From Gemmatimonadota bacterium (GTDB taxonomy: Bacteria; Gemmatimonadota; Gemmatimonadetes; Longimicrobiales; Gaopeijiaceae): DNA of 64,000 bases. Every line of letters starts with the position of its first letter. Positions within the stretch are counted from its first letter, which is position 1. Below, piece after piece: positions 9,741-19,069 of this stretch. The stretch lies in contig JAJDYN010000032.1 in the NCBI GenBank assembly GCA_022825135.1, positions 1 to 64,000 on the forward strand, given 5' to 3'. The translations under genes were made by a program, and so were the position numbers. The notes under the pieces are model-generated. The model made no database searches and was not told the origin of the DNA. It saw only the letters and a program-made list of their open reading frames with translations.

Positions 9741-10931
9741 ATGAACGCGATTCCGTGGAAGGCGCGCGGCGCCAGCCATCTGGAGTGCACCTGGACCGGC
9801 GAGACCTTCGACAGCGAGCAGCTGATGGGCCTCTCGCCTGAGGGAAGGCCTCTCTTCGCCCGCTATGACCTGGACACCATTCGGCGCCACTTCCGCCCGG
9901 GTGACCTCGCAGGACGGCGGCCGGATCTGTGGCGTTACGAAGAGGTGCTGCCGGTACGCGTGCCGGAATGCCGGCTCTCGCTGGGAGAGGGCTGGACGCC
10001 GCTCACCGACGCGCCGCGGCTCGCGAAACGCTACGGCATGCGGCGCCTCTGGGTGAAGAACGAGGGCATGAACCCCACCGGCAGCTTCAAGGACCGCGGC
10101 CTGTCGCTGGCGGTGTCGCGCGCGAAGGAACTGGGGGCGAAGGAGCTGGCGATTCCGTCGGCGGGCAACGCGGGCAGCGCCGCGGCCGCATACGGGGCCG
10201 CCGCCGGGCTCCCGGTGCACGTCGTCGCTCCCCGCGACACCCCGGCGCCCATCGTGGAGGAGATCCAGGCGCTCGGCGCCGACCTGGTGCTGATGGACGG
10301 CCTCATCACCGACTGCGGCCGGGTGGTGCGGGAGGGGGCGGACTACATGGGCTGGTGGGATCTCTCGACCCTCAAGGAGCCCTACCGGGTGGAAGGCAAG
10401 AAGACGATGGGGTACGAACTCTTCGAGCAGCTCGGGTTCCGGCTCCCGGACGCCGTGATCTACCCGACCGGCGGAGGCACCGGCCTCATCGGAATGTGGA
10501 AGGCGTTCGACGAAATGGAGCAGATGGGCTGGATCGGCGACGAGCGGCCGAAGATGTTCTCGGTGCAGCCGACCGGTTGCGCGCCGGTGGTGCGGGCCTG
10601 GCAGGAAGGGACCGAGGCCGCCCGCTTCTGGGACGACGCCGACACCTACGCGGCGGGGCTGCGGGTCCCGGCGGCGGTCGGTGACTTCCTGATGCTGCGC
10701 GCCATCCGCGAGTCGGAGGGCGGCGCGGTCGCGATCGAGGACGCGGCGATGGCCGAGGCGGTGCGGGCGATGGGGGAGTGCACGGGCATCTTCGCGTGCC
10801 CGGAGGGAGGCGCGGTGCTGGCGTCGGTGACGGAGCTGCTCGCCATGGGGCTGCTCTCCGAGGACGACGAGACGGTGCTGTTCAACACCGGAAGCGGACT
10901 CAAGTACGTGGGGATGACGCCTGTGGGGTGA
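9741..10931 (+). CDS. thrC: Threonine synthase
   Basis: A 396-residue PLP enzyme that converts O-phosphohomoserine to threonine. The PLP lysine lies in NPTGSFKDRG (K117), followed by IPSAGNAGSAAAAYGAAAG, the glycine-rich phosphate/PLP loop YPTGGGTGLIG, and a C-terminal LFNTGSGLKY. These features and the length fit the bacterial class with an N-terminal zinc-ribbon-like start (LECTWTGETF), here largely lacking the cysteines. The ATG at 9741 has GGAAGG upstream. A longer open frame from 9474 runs through the intergenic region and is not coding. It stands alone, without the usual hom or thrB neighbours. Confidence 0.93.
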   Translation: MNAIPWKARGASHLECTWTGETFDSEQLMGLSPEGRPLFARYDLDTIRRHFRPGDLAGRRPDLWRYEEVLPVRVPECRLSLGEGWTPLTDAPRLAKRYGMRRLWVKNEGMNPTGSFKDRGLSLAVSRAKELGAKELAIPSAGNAGSAAAAYGAAAGLPVHVVAPRDTPAPIVEEIQALGADLVLMDGLITDCGRVVREGADYMGWWDLSTLKEPYRVEGKKTMGYELFEQLGFRLPDAVIYPTGGGTGLIGMWKAFDEMEQMGWIGDERPKMFSVQPTGCAPVVRAWQEGTEAARFWDDADTYAAGLRVPAAVGDFLMLRAIRESEGGAVAIEDAAMAEAVRAMGECTGIFACPEGGAVLASVTELLAMGLLSEDDETVLFNTGSGLKYVGMTPVG

Positions 10932-10977
10932 GGGAAGGCGTCCGGAGGCGCGGTGAGGGATCTGCGGGCGATGCCCC

Positions 10978-11496
10978 TCAGCGCCGATCCGCGAAGCGGT
11001 AGTAGAAGGCGGGCAGCGGGACGATGCGGGTACGCGGCGGGCGTTCGTCCAGAGGGTCGGGACGGCGCATGGCCAGGGCCCGGTTGAGGTTGAGTTCGAA
11101 TCCGGCGGCGTGTCCCTCGAACGCGTGCCAGTCCACGCCGAGCGGGGCCCGCGCGATCAGGGCGAACCCGGCGCGCTGAGCCGCGGGGAAGGCGGCGACG
11201 CCCCAGAGCCCGGCGCCGGCGAAGGCCCGAAGGTCGCCTCCGCCGAGGTATTGCTTTCCGGTGACGGCCAGCGAGAGGTCCCGTCCCGAGAAGGTCCCGA
11301 GCGCGAATTCCACCGCCCGGTTGTTGGACTCGTACTCGAAGACCAGCGAAACGAGGCTCGTTCCGCCGAGGGTCAGGCCGTACCGGTAGACCGGTGGATC
11401 ATTTGCCGGCTGGGACGGGGACTGTGCATGCAGCCAGCCGCCGGGAGCGAGTCCCGCCCCACCGGCCAGCAACACAACCGCAAAGGTTCGGATCAC
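10978..11496 (-). CDS. Small exported protein of unknown function, partner of TonB-dependent receptor
   Basis: A 172-residue protein with a clear signal peptide (TFAVVLLAGGAGLAPGGWLHAQ). The rest has alternating short strands rich in Gly and aromatics (YRYGLTLGGTSLVSLVFEYE, FAGAGLWGVAAFPAA), compatible with a small outer membrane beta-barrel or periplasmic beta protein. It ends with an aromatic-containing segment (LPAFYYRFADRR). I do not recognise a family. Its start overlaps the stop of the upstream TonB-dependent receptor by 4 bases, so the two are co-translated and likely act together. Confidence 0.7.
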   Translation of the reverse strand: MIRTFAVVLLAGGAGLAPGGWLHAQSPSQPANDPPVYRYGLTLGGTSLVSLVFEYESNNRAVEFALGTFSGRDLSLAVTGKQYLGGGDLRAFAGAGLWGVAAFPAAQRAGFALIARAPLGVDWHAFEGHAAGFELNLNRALAMRRPDPLDERPPRTRIVPLPAFYYRFADRR

Positions 11497-13643
11497 GGCA
11501 GCCCTGCGCGCAGGCCCGCGTAGAAGCTCCGGCCGGGACCGGGCTCGTTGTAGCGCCTCCCGAAGGCGTTCACTACCACCGATGCCGTGTAGAGCGTGTC
11601 GAAGATGTTGGTGATGCCCGCTACCGGGGCCACGTCGAGGGCGCCGACGCGCACCGGATCCAGCTCGAAGCGCACGTCCAGAAGCTGGTAGGGGTCGGTC
11701 TCGGCGGTGTTGACGTCGTTGACGGGAATGCCCGACACCCGTGTCAGGCGCAGTTCCGCGAACCAGCCCGGCTGGTCCAGCGAAGCGATGGCTTCCGCGC
11801 GGTGGGGGGCGAGCCCGGGGATCCGGTTGCCGCCGTAGTCGTTCCCGCGCGCCACGTAGTCGTCGAAGACCGCGTCCGTGTAGCTGTAGGTTGCGCGCAG
11901 GGAGGCACCGCCGCCCGCCGCGAGGGTGAAGGCGGCCTCGAAGCCCTGGTGGCTCGCAGATCCGGCGTTCGCGTAGAAGGTGCGGTCGATGTCGGGCACT
12001 TCGATGGGCACCAGCGCGTCGGTGATGCTGGTGGTGAAGACGCTGAGTTCGTAGGCGAACCGGTTCCCGGAGACGCCTCGCGCTCCGGCTTCCAGGCTAA
12101 GGCTGCGCTGCGGATTGAGCTCCGGGTTGAAGCCGCCGCGTCCGCTGGGGTCGTTGGCCAGCTCGGTGGTGGTGGGGCTCTCGAAGGAGGTGCCGACGGT
12201 CGCGAACAGGCCCATGGCGGGGCCCGCCGCTACATGCAGCCCGATCGACGGGCTGATGGCGTCCATGAGGCGGTCGCCCGAATCGTCGCCGTTGGAGAGG
12301 AACGCGTCGTCCACGGAGAAGTCGAGCCGGTCGTAGCGCACGCCGCCGACCAGCCGCGCGCGCTCCCCCAGCCTCAGGTCGCCCTGGCCGAAGAACGCGA
12401 GGGTGCGGACGTTCTCGAGCTGGTCGAGCCTGAGGGCGGCCCGCTCGCCTCCGTCGTTGCCGTGGTTCTGCCGGTCGTCGCGCTGCAGGGCGTACTCGCC
12501 GCCGAGGTTCCAGGTGAGTTGCTCGGATGCCCCCGCCTGTCCTCTGAGGGCCCCGCGCACGCCGGCCGCGGTGCGCTTCAGGTCGATGACCGCGGATGGG
12601 ATGGGATTGTCGAGGTTGCGGAAGAGTCCCCAGGCGGAGATGTCCGCTTCGCCCGCGGCGGCGGGGCCGGTCCAGGCGAACCCGAGCTGCCCCTGCGTCA
12701 CCTTCTTGTTGGTTTGCTGGAAGATGCTTCCCGTATGCGACCGCCGGTCGCCGATCGCCATCAGCGAATCGTTGAGCGATCCCGGGTTTTCTCCGTCGAG
12801 GTTGGCGAGATTCGCGGTCACCACCATCTCGCCGTCCGCCGCGGGGGAGCGCAACTGGCCGTTCAGGTGCAGTCGGCGCGCGCTCCCGTAGAGCGAGCCG
12901 TCGTTGGCGATCGGGTTGACGCGGAAGCCGTCGTAGTTGAACCGGGAGGCGCTGAGGATGTACTCGCGGTCACCCGACACTCCGTTGGCGGTGGCCTGGA
13001 GCCGGCTCATGCCGTTGCTCCCGAAGATGGTTGAGAAGTCCTGGCGGAAGGGCTGGTCGGCCGCGCGCCGGGTCTCGAAGCGCAGCACTCCGCCCGCGCC
13101 GTTGCCGTAGGCGGAGGAGCCCGGGCCGCGCAACGCCTCCACCCGTCCCAGGGTGCCCAGGTCGAGGTGGTCGAGGGTCGACTGTCCGTCGGGCAGGGTC
13201 GCGGGAATGCCGTCCACGAGCACCGTCACCCCGCGCACCCCGAACTGCGAGCGGGCGCCGAAACCGCGGATGGAGATGCGCTCGCCCACCGCCGAGTTGT
13301 AACGGTTCTGCACCTGGACGCCGGGCAGGCCCTGCAGCGCCTCCTCGATGGAGAGCCCGGCCTTGCCGCGCGTGAGCGCCGGCTCCCCCAGCACCGAGAC
13401 GGCGAAGGGGACTTCGCCCAGCAGGATGGGCGTGCGCAGCACCGTTACCTCGATCTCGTCGAGCGGAATCACCGCGGAAGAATCGGGGTCCTGGGCCGCG
13501 AGTGGGGCGGGGAAGTACGCCACGACCAGCGCCAGGGCGAAGCCTGCACGGACCAGTTCACGCGCCGGGTTCCGTTGCCGGAACGAACCGGGCGCGCTCC
13601 GGGGCCTTGGCCGGACAGCGTCGTGATGCGGAGAATCGGTCAT
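11493..13643 (-). CDS. TonB-dependent outer membrane receptor
   Basis: A 716-residue protein with a signal region (ALALVVAYFPAPLAAQ), a TonB-box-like segment and plug domain around residues 60-190 (SIEEALQGLPGVQVQNRY, ISIRGFGARSQFGVRGVTVL, LGRVEALRGPGSSAYGNGAG), then a 22-strand barrel ending in aromatic residues. The plug motifs match siderophore/cobalamin-type receptors. No riboswitch or Fur-box-like sequence was recognised in the 160 bases upstream, so the ligand stays open. No TonB/ExbBD genes lie in the window. Confidence 0.93.
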   Translation of the reverse strand: MTDSPHHDAVRPRPRSAPGSFRQRNPARELVRAGFALALVVAYFPAPLAAQDPDSSAVIPLDEIEVTVLRTPILLGEVPFAVSVLGEPALTRGKAGLSIEEALQGLPGVQVQNRYNSAVGERISIRGFGARSQFGVRGVTVLVDGIPATLPDGQSTLDHLDLGTLGRVEALRGPGSSAYGNGAGGVLRFETRRAADQPFRQDFSTIFGSNGMSRLQATANGVSGDREYILSASRFNYDGFRVNPIANDGSLYGSARRLHLNGQLRSPAADGEMVVTANLANLDGENPGSLNDSLMAIGDRRSHTGSIFQQTNKKVTQGQLGFAWTGPAAAGEADISAWGLFRNLDNPIPSAVIDLKRTAAGVRGALRGQAGASEQLTWNLGGEYALQRDDRQNHGNDGGERAALRLDQLENVRTLAFFGQGDLRLGERARLVGGVRYDRLDFSVDDAFLSNGDDSGDRLMDAISPSIGLHVAAGPAMGLFATVGTSFESPTTTELANDPSGRGGFNPELNPQRSLSLEAGARGVSGNRFAYELSVFTTSITDALVPIEVPDIDRTFYANAGSASHQGFEAAFTLAAGGGASLRATYSYTDAVFDDYVARGNDYGGNRIPGLAPHRAEAIASLDQPGWFAELRLTRVSGIPVNDVNTAETDPYQLLDVRFELDPVRVGALDVAPVAGITNIFDTLYTASVVVNAFGRRYNEPGPGRSFYAGLRAGLP

Positions 13644-13804
13644 CGTCGGGTGCCGGGTTGGGAGGGGATCCGGGGTGCGTGTACGATCCTGCGATTGGGG
13701 TGTGACCTTCCGGCCGCCGGTAATGATACCACTCCGGCATCCGGGGCGCCTTGCCGGCCCGGCGCCTCGCGGCGCTCGGGTGGGCGCGCGGACTCATCCA
13801 CGGA

Positions 13805-15601
13805 CTACTCGTTCCTGATATGCACGGTCATGAACTCGGCCTGGCCCGCCTCCTCCAGGACGAGGGTCTCGGGTTCGGCCACGCCGTTCGCCGTCGCGGC
13901 TTCCACGACCACGCTGGGTCCCACGGGCACGCGGCAGAAGAGGAATCGCCCGTCCGTGCCGGTGACCGCCTCGTACCGGCCGTCCCGCTGCTCGAGCCGC
14001 ACAAGCCCGGCGGCGGGGTCGCCGCCGCCGCGCGGATTGCTTCCCCGCGCGATGGTGCCGATGTCCCAGCCGGTCCAGGTGGCCGTCACGAGGGCGCCCT
14101 CGACGGGGACTCCCGAGATGCCGTCCACGACGCGGCCCGCCAGCACGGCGGTGCGGTCCACTGCCTCTTCCTCCGCGCAGGCGTCGCGCAGCACCTCCCG
14201 GCGTGACGGCGTGAGCAGCCGCAGGGGAGCGATCTCGCCGCGGCGCACCTCCACCTCCACGGCTTCGGGCGCGAAGCCCACCTCTTCGAGCAGCGGGTGA
14301 TGGTAGGAGACGCGATACACGCCTTCGGTCAAGCCGGTCAGGCGGTAGTTGCCGTCCTCCCCCGTCACCACCGAGTGATCCGTGCCCTCCGCGAAGACGC
14401 GCGCACCCTCCAGCGGGCGGGTGTGCAGCGAATCCAGCACCGTCCCTTCGATGGTCCCGGTCTCGGCCTCGACCAGGATCTCGCCCAGCGGCGTCAGGAT
14501 GCGCATGACCACTGCGCCGGTCTCGCGGATCCCCGCCAGGAAGCGTTCGGGGATGTTGGTGAAGGGATTGGGCCTCATCCCGGGGCGGGGCATGCGGATG
14601 TACCACTCGCGCACCACCCAGGTCCCGTTGGGGAGTCCCGCGAACATCACCTTGCCTCCCAAATGCCGCGAACGGAGGTCGGCATCCAGATCCGCGTAGT
14701 CGTACTCCAGCCACTGGAGCTCCGAGGACTCCGGTTCCAGCCACATGACGCCGCGGATGTCGATGTGTCCGCGGCGCCCCTCCACGGGTTCGAAGGCGAG
14801 CCCGATGAGTCCTGCGGTCTCGTCCTCGCCTTCGCGCACGCGCAGGCAGTGGGTGTCGAGGAAGGCGTCCGACAGCATCACGTTGGCGTCGGGGGCGTAG
14901 TAGTAGGTGCCGTCTGCCTCCTCCTGCACGAAGCCGTCCGCCATGAGCTCCTCGACGGGCCGCGACACGAAGGTCTGGCGCTGCATGAGGTCGCTGAAGT
15001 TGCGCTGCTCGTTCGTCACGGTGCGGGCGTCGGGGTCGAGGTCCCGCTCGTACTTCATGGTGACGTAGCGATAGACGGATGTCTCGTCGGTGAAGGCCGC
15101 GGCCGCGAGCGCCTTGCGCGCTTCCTCCCACACTCGCGCCACGTCGAGCCCGCCTTCCGGGCGCAGCACGCAGCGGCGCTCGCCTTCCACGGTGATGTTG
15201 TCGAGCGCGATCGCCTGTACCGGGACCACCATGTCGTGGAAGGCCGCGGCCCCGGAGGCCAGTTCGAGCGGCGGGGAGGTGATGCTGGCGTAGCCGATGC
15301 GGTCGGCGCGCAGGGTGTAGGCTCCGGCCTGCGGCGCGCGCAGCGTGAACCTGCCCAGGTCGTCGGTGAGGATGCGTCCCACCTGGGTGCCCTCGCCGTC
15401 GATGAGCACGATCATCGCGCCGGGCAGGGGGGTGCCGGCGCCCTCCTCGAGCACCCGGCCGCGCACCATCTGTGCGGCAGCCGGGGAGGCGGTGGCGGCG
15501 CAGGTGACGGCCAGCCAGGCGACGAAAGCGAGCCATGAACCGATTCGCTTCGCGCCCCGGGACGCAGATGCCGTTCCCGGGTGTGTTCCGACTCTTGTCA
15601 T
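13805..15601 (-). CDS. Exported protein with carboxypeptidase-regulatory-like (CarbopepD_reg) repeats
   Basis: A 598-residue protein with a signal peptide (WLAFVAWLAVTCAATASPAAAQ). It carries a beta-sandwich CarbopepD_reg domain right after cleavage (VRGRVLEEGAGTPLPGAMI), a large central region, and two more such domains near residues 400-480 (GTIEGTVLDSLHTRPLEGAR) and 505-590 (AVLAGRVVDGISGVPVEGAL). There is no TonB barrel. The start at 15601 has AGGAG about ten bases upstream; a frame reaching 15649 lacks such a site. It is divergent from the S9 peptidase gene. Proteins of this kind are often surface adhesion or carrier partners; the function here is unknown. Confidence 0.85.
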   Translation of the reverse strand: MTRVGTHPGTASASRGAKRIGSWLAFVAWLAVTCAATASPAAAQMVRGRVLEEGAGTPLPGAMIVLIDGEGTQVGRILTDDLGRFTLRAPQAGAYTLRADRIGYASITSPPLELASGAAAFHDMVVPVQAIALDNITVEGERRCVLRPEGGLDVARVWEEARKALAAAAFTDETSVYRYVTMKYERDLDPDARTVTNEQRNFSDLMQRQTFVSRPVEELMADGFVQEEADGTYYYAPDANVMLSDAFLDTHCLRVREGEDETAGLIGLAFEPVEGRRGHIDIRGVMWLEPESSELQWLEYDYADLDADLRSRHLGGKVMFAGLPNGTWVVREWYIRMPRPGMRPNPFTNIPERFLAGIRETGAVVMRILTPLGEILVEAETGTIEGTVLDSLHTRPLEGARVFAEGTDHSVVTGEDGNYRLTGLTEGVYRVSYHHPLLEEVGFAPEAVEVEVRRGEIAPLRLLTPSRREVLRDACAEEEAVDRTAVLAGRVVDGISGVPVEGALVTATWTGWDIGTIARGSNPRGGGDPAAGLVRLEQRDGRYEAVTGTDGRFLFCRVPVGPSVVVEAATANGVAEPETLVLEEAGQAEFMTVHIRNE

Positions 15602-15745
15602 CGTGGACGTTCTCCTGACTGGACTGCCCGGCATCCGCCGGTCGGGCAACCTGTGGCCACGGCGACATTTCCGTCCATGCGGCGGTTCGCCCGCCGGACC
15701 CGCGGCTGCTCGTTACCGCGACCCCGGCCCTGTGCCTATATTGAG

Positions 15746-15751
15746 TACAAT
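15746..15751 (+). promoter_or_regulatory. Candidate -10 element
   Basis: TACAAT, one mismatch from TATAAT, lies 34 bases before the S9 peptidase start. The expected -35 position holds no TTGACA-like sequence, so support is weak. The same hexamer precedes the bactofilin gene. Confidence 0.25.
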
Positions 15752-15785
15752 CGCCGGTTGTTTCGTTGAGCGCAGGAGGTCCGGG

Positions 15786-17939
15786 ATGTTCGGCCTGCCC
15801 CATGCATCGCTACACCATAGCGCACCACCCGTCTGTTCCGCGAAGGTCATGGGGGTCGGCCTGGCCCTGATTGCCGCCCTCGCGTCGCCGCTGACGGCGC
15901 AGGAGCGCGGCTTCCAGCCCACCGACTACTACCGCATCGTGGGCGTGTCGGAGCCGGCGATGTCGCCGACGGGGGCGTACGTCGCCTTCACGGTCACGCG
16001 CGTGATCGAGGAGGAGAACCGGCGCCACCGCGAGGTGTGGCTGCAGCCCCTCTCGGGCGGGCGGCCCGACGGCGAGGCGATCCGCTTCTCCGATCCCACC
16101 TCCGAGGCCGGCGGGCCGCGGTGGTCGCCGGACGGCCGCCTGCTCTCCTTCCGCTCCAGCCGGGGCGACGACCCGAACTCCATCTGGTTCCTGCGGGTGG
16201 ACGGGCCGGGCGGAGAGGCGTTCCACATCGAAGGCGTGGAGGGAGCGCCGGTGTGGTCGCCGGACGGGCGCAGCATCGCCTTCACCCGCGCCCCGGATGC
16301 GGACGACGGGGATGACGACGACGCCAACCGCCAGATCGCGCCCGACGCGGTCACCAGCACGCTGGATGCGGAGCGCTTCGACGGCCACGTGATCACCGCC
16401 ATGCGCTACAAGCGCGACGGCGTACATCCCCTGCTGCCGCACTACTCCTTGCGCGACAAGACCCAGCTGTTCGTGGTGTCCGCCGATGGCGGCACGGCCC
16501 GGCAGCTCACCGACCTCCCCTTCGATGTGGGCGGAGCAGCCTGGTCGTCCGACGGTCGGCGCATCTACTTCACCGGCAACGAACGGCAGGACGACGAATA
16601 CAACTCCGAGAACACGGGCGACATCTGGTCGGTGGCGGTGACGGGCGGCTCGGTTCGCCGCCTCACCACCAACCCCGGCAGCGAGTCGGCGCCCGCACTT
16701 TCGCCGGACGGCGGCTCCATCGCATACCTGTCCAGCCCCGCGCGCGGCGAGCAGTCCGACATCATGGTGCAGGAGGTTGGGCCGGACGGCAGCATGCGCG
16801 GCGTCCCCGTCAACCTCACCGCGGGCTGGGACCTGCAGCCGGGCGCGCCCTCGTGGTCGGAGGATGGCGGCGAGATCCGCTTCTCCGCCGGCATCGGCGG
16901 CAATTCCCACCTGTTCGCCGTCCCGGCCGCCGGAGGCGAACTCGCGCAGGTCACCGCGGGCGACCGCAGGCTGTCGGGCTTCTCCTTCACGGCCGACGAC
17001 CGCGTGATGGCGTTCACCGCCACCGATCCGGTGACCCCGGCCGAGCTCTACGTCGCGGCCGGCGACGGCTCCACCGAGCAGAAGGCGACCGGCTTCAACG
17101 ACGACTGGCTCTCCGACATCACGCTCATGCCCGCCGAGCGCATCGCCTGGACGATGGACGACAGCATCGAGGTCGAGGGCTGGGTGGTGCGGCCGGTGGA
17201 CGAGATCCCGGGCCGCTCATACCCGATGGTGCTGAAGATCCACGGCGGGCCGCACAGCGCCTACGGCAACACCTTCTTCCCGACCTTCCACGTGCTCTCG
17301 GCAGCGGGCTTCTACGTCCTCTACACCAACCCGCGCGGCTCCTCCGGCTACGGGCACGCCTTCCAGTACGCCACCCGCGAGCAGTGGGGCATCGTCGACC
17401 GCGAGGACTACCTCGCCGGCGTGGACGCCACCCTGGCGGCCTATCCCGCCATCGACCCGGAGCGCCTCGGCGTCTCGGGCGGGAGCTACGGCGGTTTCAT
17501 GTCCAACTGGCTGACCGCCACCACCGACCGCTTCGCGGCCTCCGCCTCGAGCCGCTCGATCACCAACTGGGAGAGCTGGTGGGGCACCTCGGACGCCCAG
17601 GGGCTCACGGAGTACGAGTTCGGCGGCACCCCCTGGGAGGAACGGGACCTGTACCGGCGCCTGTCGCCCATCTCCTATGTCGAGAACGTGACCGCACCGA
17701 CTCTGCTCATCCATTCCGAGCAGGACTGGCGTACGCCCATGCCCGACGCCGAGCAGTGGTTCATGTCGCTCAAGAAGCTGCGCGTTCCCGTCGAGCTGGT
17801 GCGCTATCCCCGGTCCAGCCATGGTCTCTCGCGTACGGGCGAGCCCTGGCTGCTGGTGGACAGGCTGGAGCGCATCCGCAGCTGGATGGTGCACTGGCTG
17901 ATCGAGGAGGAGGAGACCGTGACGAGCCAGCCGCGGTAG
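15786..17939 (+). CDS. Secreted S9 family prolyl oligopeptidase-like peptidase
   Basis: A 717-residue protein with a signal peptide (GVGLALIAALASPLTAQ), an N-terminal beta-propeller with WSPDGR-type TolB/PD40 repeats, and a C-terminal alpha/beta-hydrolase. The catalytic triad is visible: Ser567 in SGGSYGGFM, Asp647 in SEQDWRT and His679 in SSHGLSRTG. The length fits acylaminoacyl-peptidase/DPP-like enzymes. ATG 15786 has an AGGAGG site 6 bases upstream. A TACAAT hexamer at 15746-15751 could be a -10 box, though no good -35 is seen. The M14-like and M24 peptidase genes follow on the same strand. Confidence 0.93.
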   Translation: MFGLPHASLHHSAPPVCSAKVMGVGLALIAALASPLTAQERGFQPTDYYRIVGVSEPAMSPTGAYVAFTVTRVIEEENRRHREVWLQPLSGGRPDGEAIRFSDPTSEAGGPRWSPDGRLLSFRSSRGDDPNSIWFLRVDGPGGEAFHIEGVEGAPVWSPDGRSIAFTRAPDADDGDDDDANRQIAPDAVTSTLDAERFDGHVITAMRYKRDGVHPLLPHYSLRDKTQLFVVSADGGTARQLTDLPFDVGGAAWSSDGRRIYFTGNERQDDEYNSENTGDIWSVAVTGGSVRRLTTNPGSESAPALSPDGGSIAYLSSPARGEQSDIMVQEVGPDGSMRGVPVNLTAGWDLQPGAPSWSEDGGEIRFSAGIGGNSHLFAVPAAGGELAQVTAGDRRLSGFSFTADDRVMAFTATDPVTPAELYVAAGDGSTEQKATGFNDDWLSDITLMPAERIAWTMDDSIEVEGWVVRPVDEIPGRSYPMVLKIHGGPHSAYGNTFFPTFHVLSAAGFYVLYTNPRGSSGYGHAFQYATREQWGIVDREDYLAGVDATLAAYPAIDPERLGVSGGSYGGFMSNWLTATTDRFAASASSRSITNWESWWGTSDAQGLTEYEFGGTPWEERDLYRRLSPISYVENVTAPTLLIHSEQDWRTPMPDAEQWFMSLKKLRVPVELVRYPRSSHGLSRTGEPWLLVDRLERIRSWMVHWLIEEEETVTSQPR

Positions 17940-17950
17940 CTTCGGAGGGC

Positions 17951-18012
17951 ATGCGCCAATCCCGGAGGGGCGTGCGCGAGCCCGGCAGCGGAATGCGCGA
18001 ATCCGGAGCCAT
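17951..18012 (+). repeat. Short degenerate tandem repeat across M14 gene start
   Basis: Four imperfect units of 15-21 bases, each beginning with (A/G)TGCGCSAR and containing a CCSGR(A/C)G-type core, give the repeated residues MRQSR, VREPG, MRESG, MRESG. Three of the units supply an in-frame ATG (17951, 17993, 18011), so the real start of the gene is ambiguous. Confidence 0.6.
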
Positions 18013-19069
18013 GCGCGAGTCCGGCGGCGAATACGCGGATCCGGCACGGATCCTCGGGGCGCGTCCCGCGAGTCGCGAGGACGGCCTGCGCATCGGCGCT
18101 TCGAGAGATGGACGCCCCATCCATGCCTTCCGTTTCGGCACGGGACCCCTGCGCGTGAGTCTGCTGGGGGGATGCCACGCCGACGAGCCCGTGGGGCCGG
18201 CGCTCCTCGCCAGGCTGTGCGGATGGCTGGGCGGGCTGCCGCCGGACCATCCGATGCTCGAGCGTTTCGAGTGGTGGATCGTGCCGCATGTGAATCCCGA
18301 TGGGGAGGCGCGCAATCGCGCCTGGCAGGCCCGCGGCCTCGACTTCGAACTGGGCGACTATCTGGCAAACGTCGTGCGCGAGCTCCCCGGGGACGATATC
18401 GAGTTCGGGTTTCCCACGGACGCGGATGATGCGGAAGCCAGGCCCGAGAACCGGGCGGCGTACGAGTGGTGGGGCGGCGCGGGCGGCGCTTTCGACCTGC
18501 ACGTCTCCCTGCACGGGATGGGGTTCTCGTCGGGAGCCTGGTTCCTCATCGATCCCCGCTGGATCGACCGAACGGGGCCCCTGCGAACCCGCTGCGCGGA
18601 GGTCGTGCGCGACCTGGGCTACCGACTGCACGACGTGGAGCGGGAAGGAGAGAAGGGCTTCGTGCGCATCGCTCGCGGTTTCTGCACGCGCCCGAACCAC
18701 AACGCCATGCGAGAGCACTTCCTGAGGCTCGGGGACGAGGCCACGGCGGGACGCTTCCGCCCCAGTTCGATGGAGGCGGTGCGTTCGCTCGGCGGCGACA
18801 CGCTCACGCTGGTGACGGAGATGCCGCTGTTCATCACGCCGGGAGCCGGGGAGACGCTCGGTCCTCCCGATCCGGTGGCGGCTCGCTGGAAGACCCGCAT
18901 CGACGGATGGAAGGCGGAGCTGGCTGCCGGCCGCGCCGCGCCCTCCGAGGTTACACGCGAGGGTGCCCGGCTGGGGATCCGGCCCATGCCCGTCGCAGAC
19001 CAGATGCGGCTGCAGTGGACGCTCGTGGAGGCGGGGCTGGAGGCGGTCGCCGCCCGGGCGGACGCGTGA
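17951..19069 (+). CDS. M14-family zinc carboxypeptidase-like protein
   Basis: A 372-residue cytoplasmic protein (no signal peptide). M14 zinc-ligand motifs are present: H76 and E79 in GGCHADEP, and the third ligand in HVSLHG (H184 or H188). The candidate general base is E290 in LVTEMPLF. HVNPDGEARNR matches the VNPDG segment of this family. ATG 17951 has GGAGG just upstream; 17993 and 18011 are alternatives inside a short tandem repeat. It follows the S9 peptidase by 11 bases and overlaps the M24 peptidase gene at TGATG, so the three form a peptide-degrading operon. Confidence 0.85.
   Translation: MRQSRRGVREPGSGMRESGAMRESGGEYADPARILGARPASREDGLRIGASRDGRPIHAFRFGTGPLRVSLLGGCHADEPVGPALLARLCGWLGGLPPDHPMLERFEWWIVPHVNPDGEARNRAWQARGLDFELGDYLANVVRELPGDDIEFGFPTDADDAEARPENRAAYEWWGGAGGAFDLHVSLHGMGFSSGAWFLIDPRWIDRTGPLRTRCAEVVRDLGYRLHDVEREGEKGFVRIARGFCTRPNHNAMREHFLRLGDEATAGRFRPSSMEAVRSLGGDTLTLVTEMPLFITPGAGETLGPPDPVAARWKTRIDGWKAELAAGRAAPSEVTREGARLGIRPMPVADQMRLQWTLVEAGLEAVAARADA

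Noticed and set aside
13644-13804. Possible riboswitch or Fur site upstream of the TonB-dependent receptor
   Set aside because: No recognisable aptamer core or Fur-box-like palindrome.
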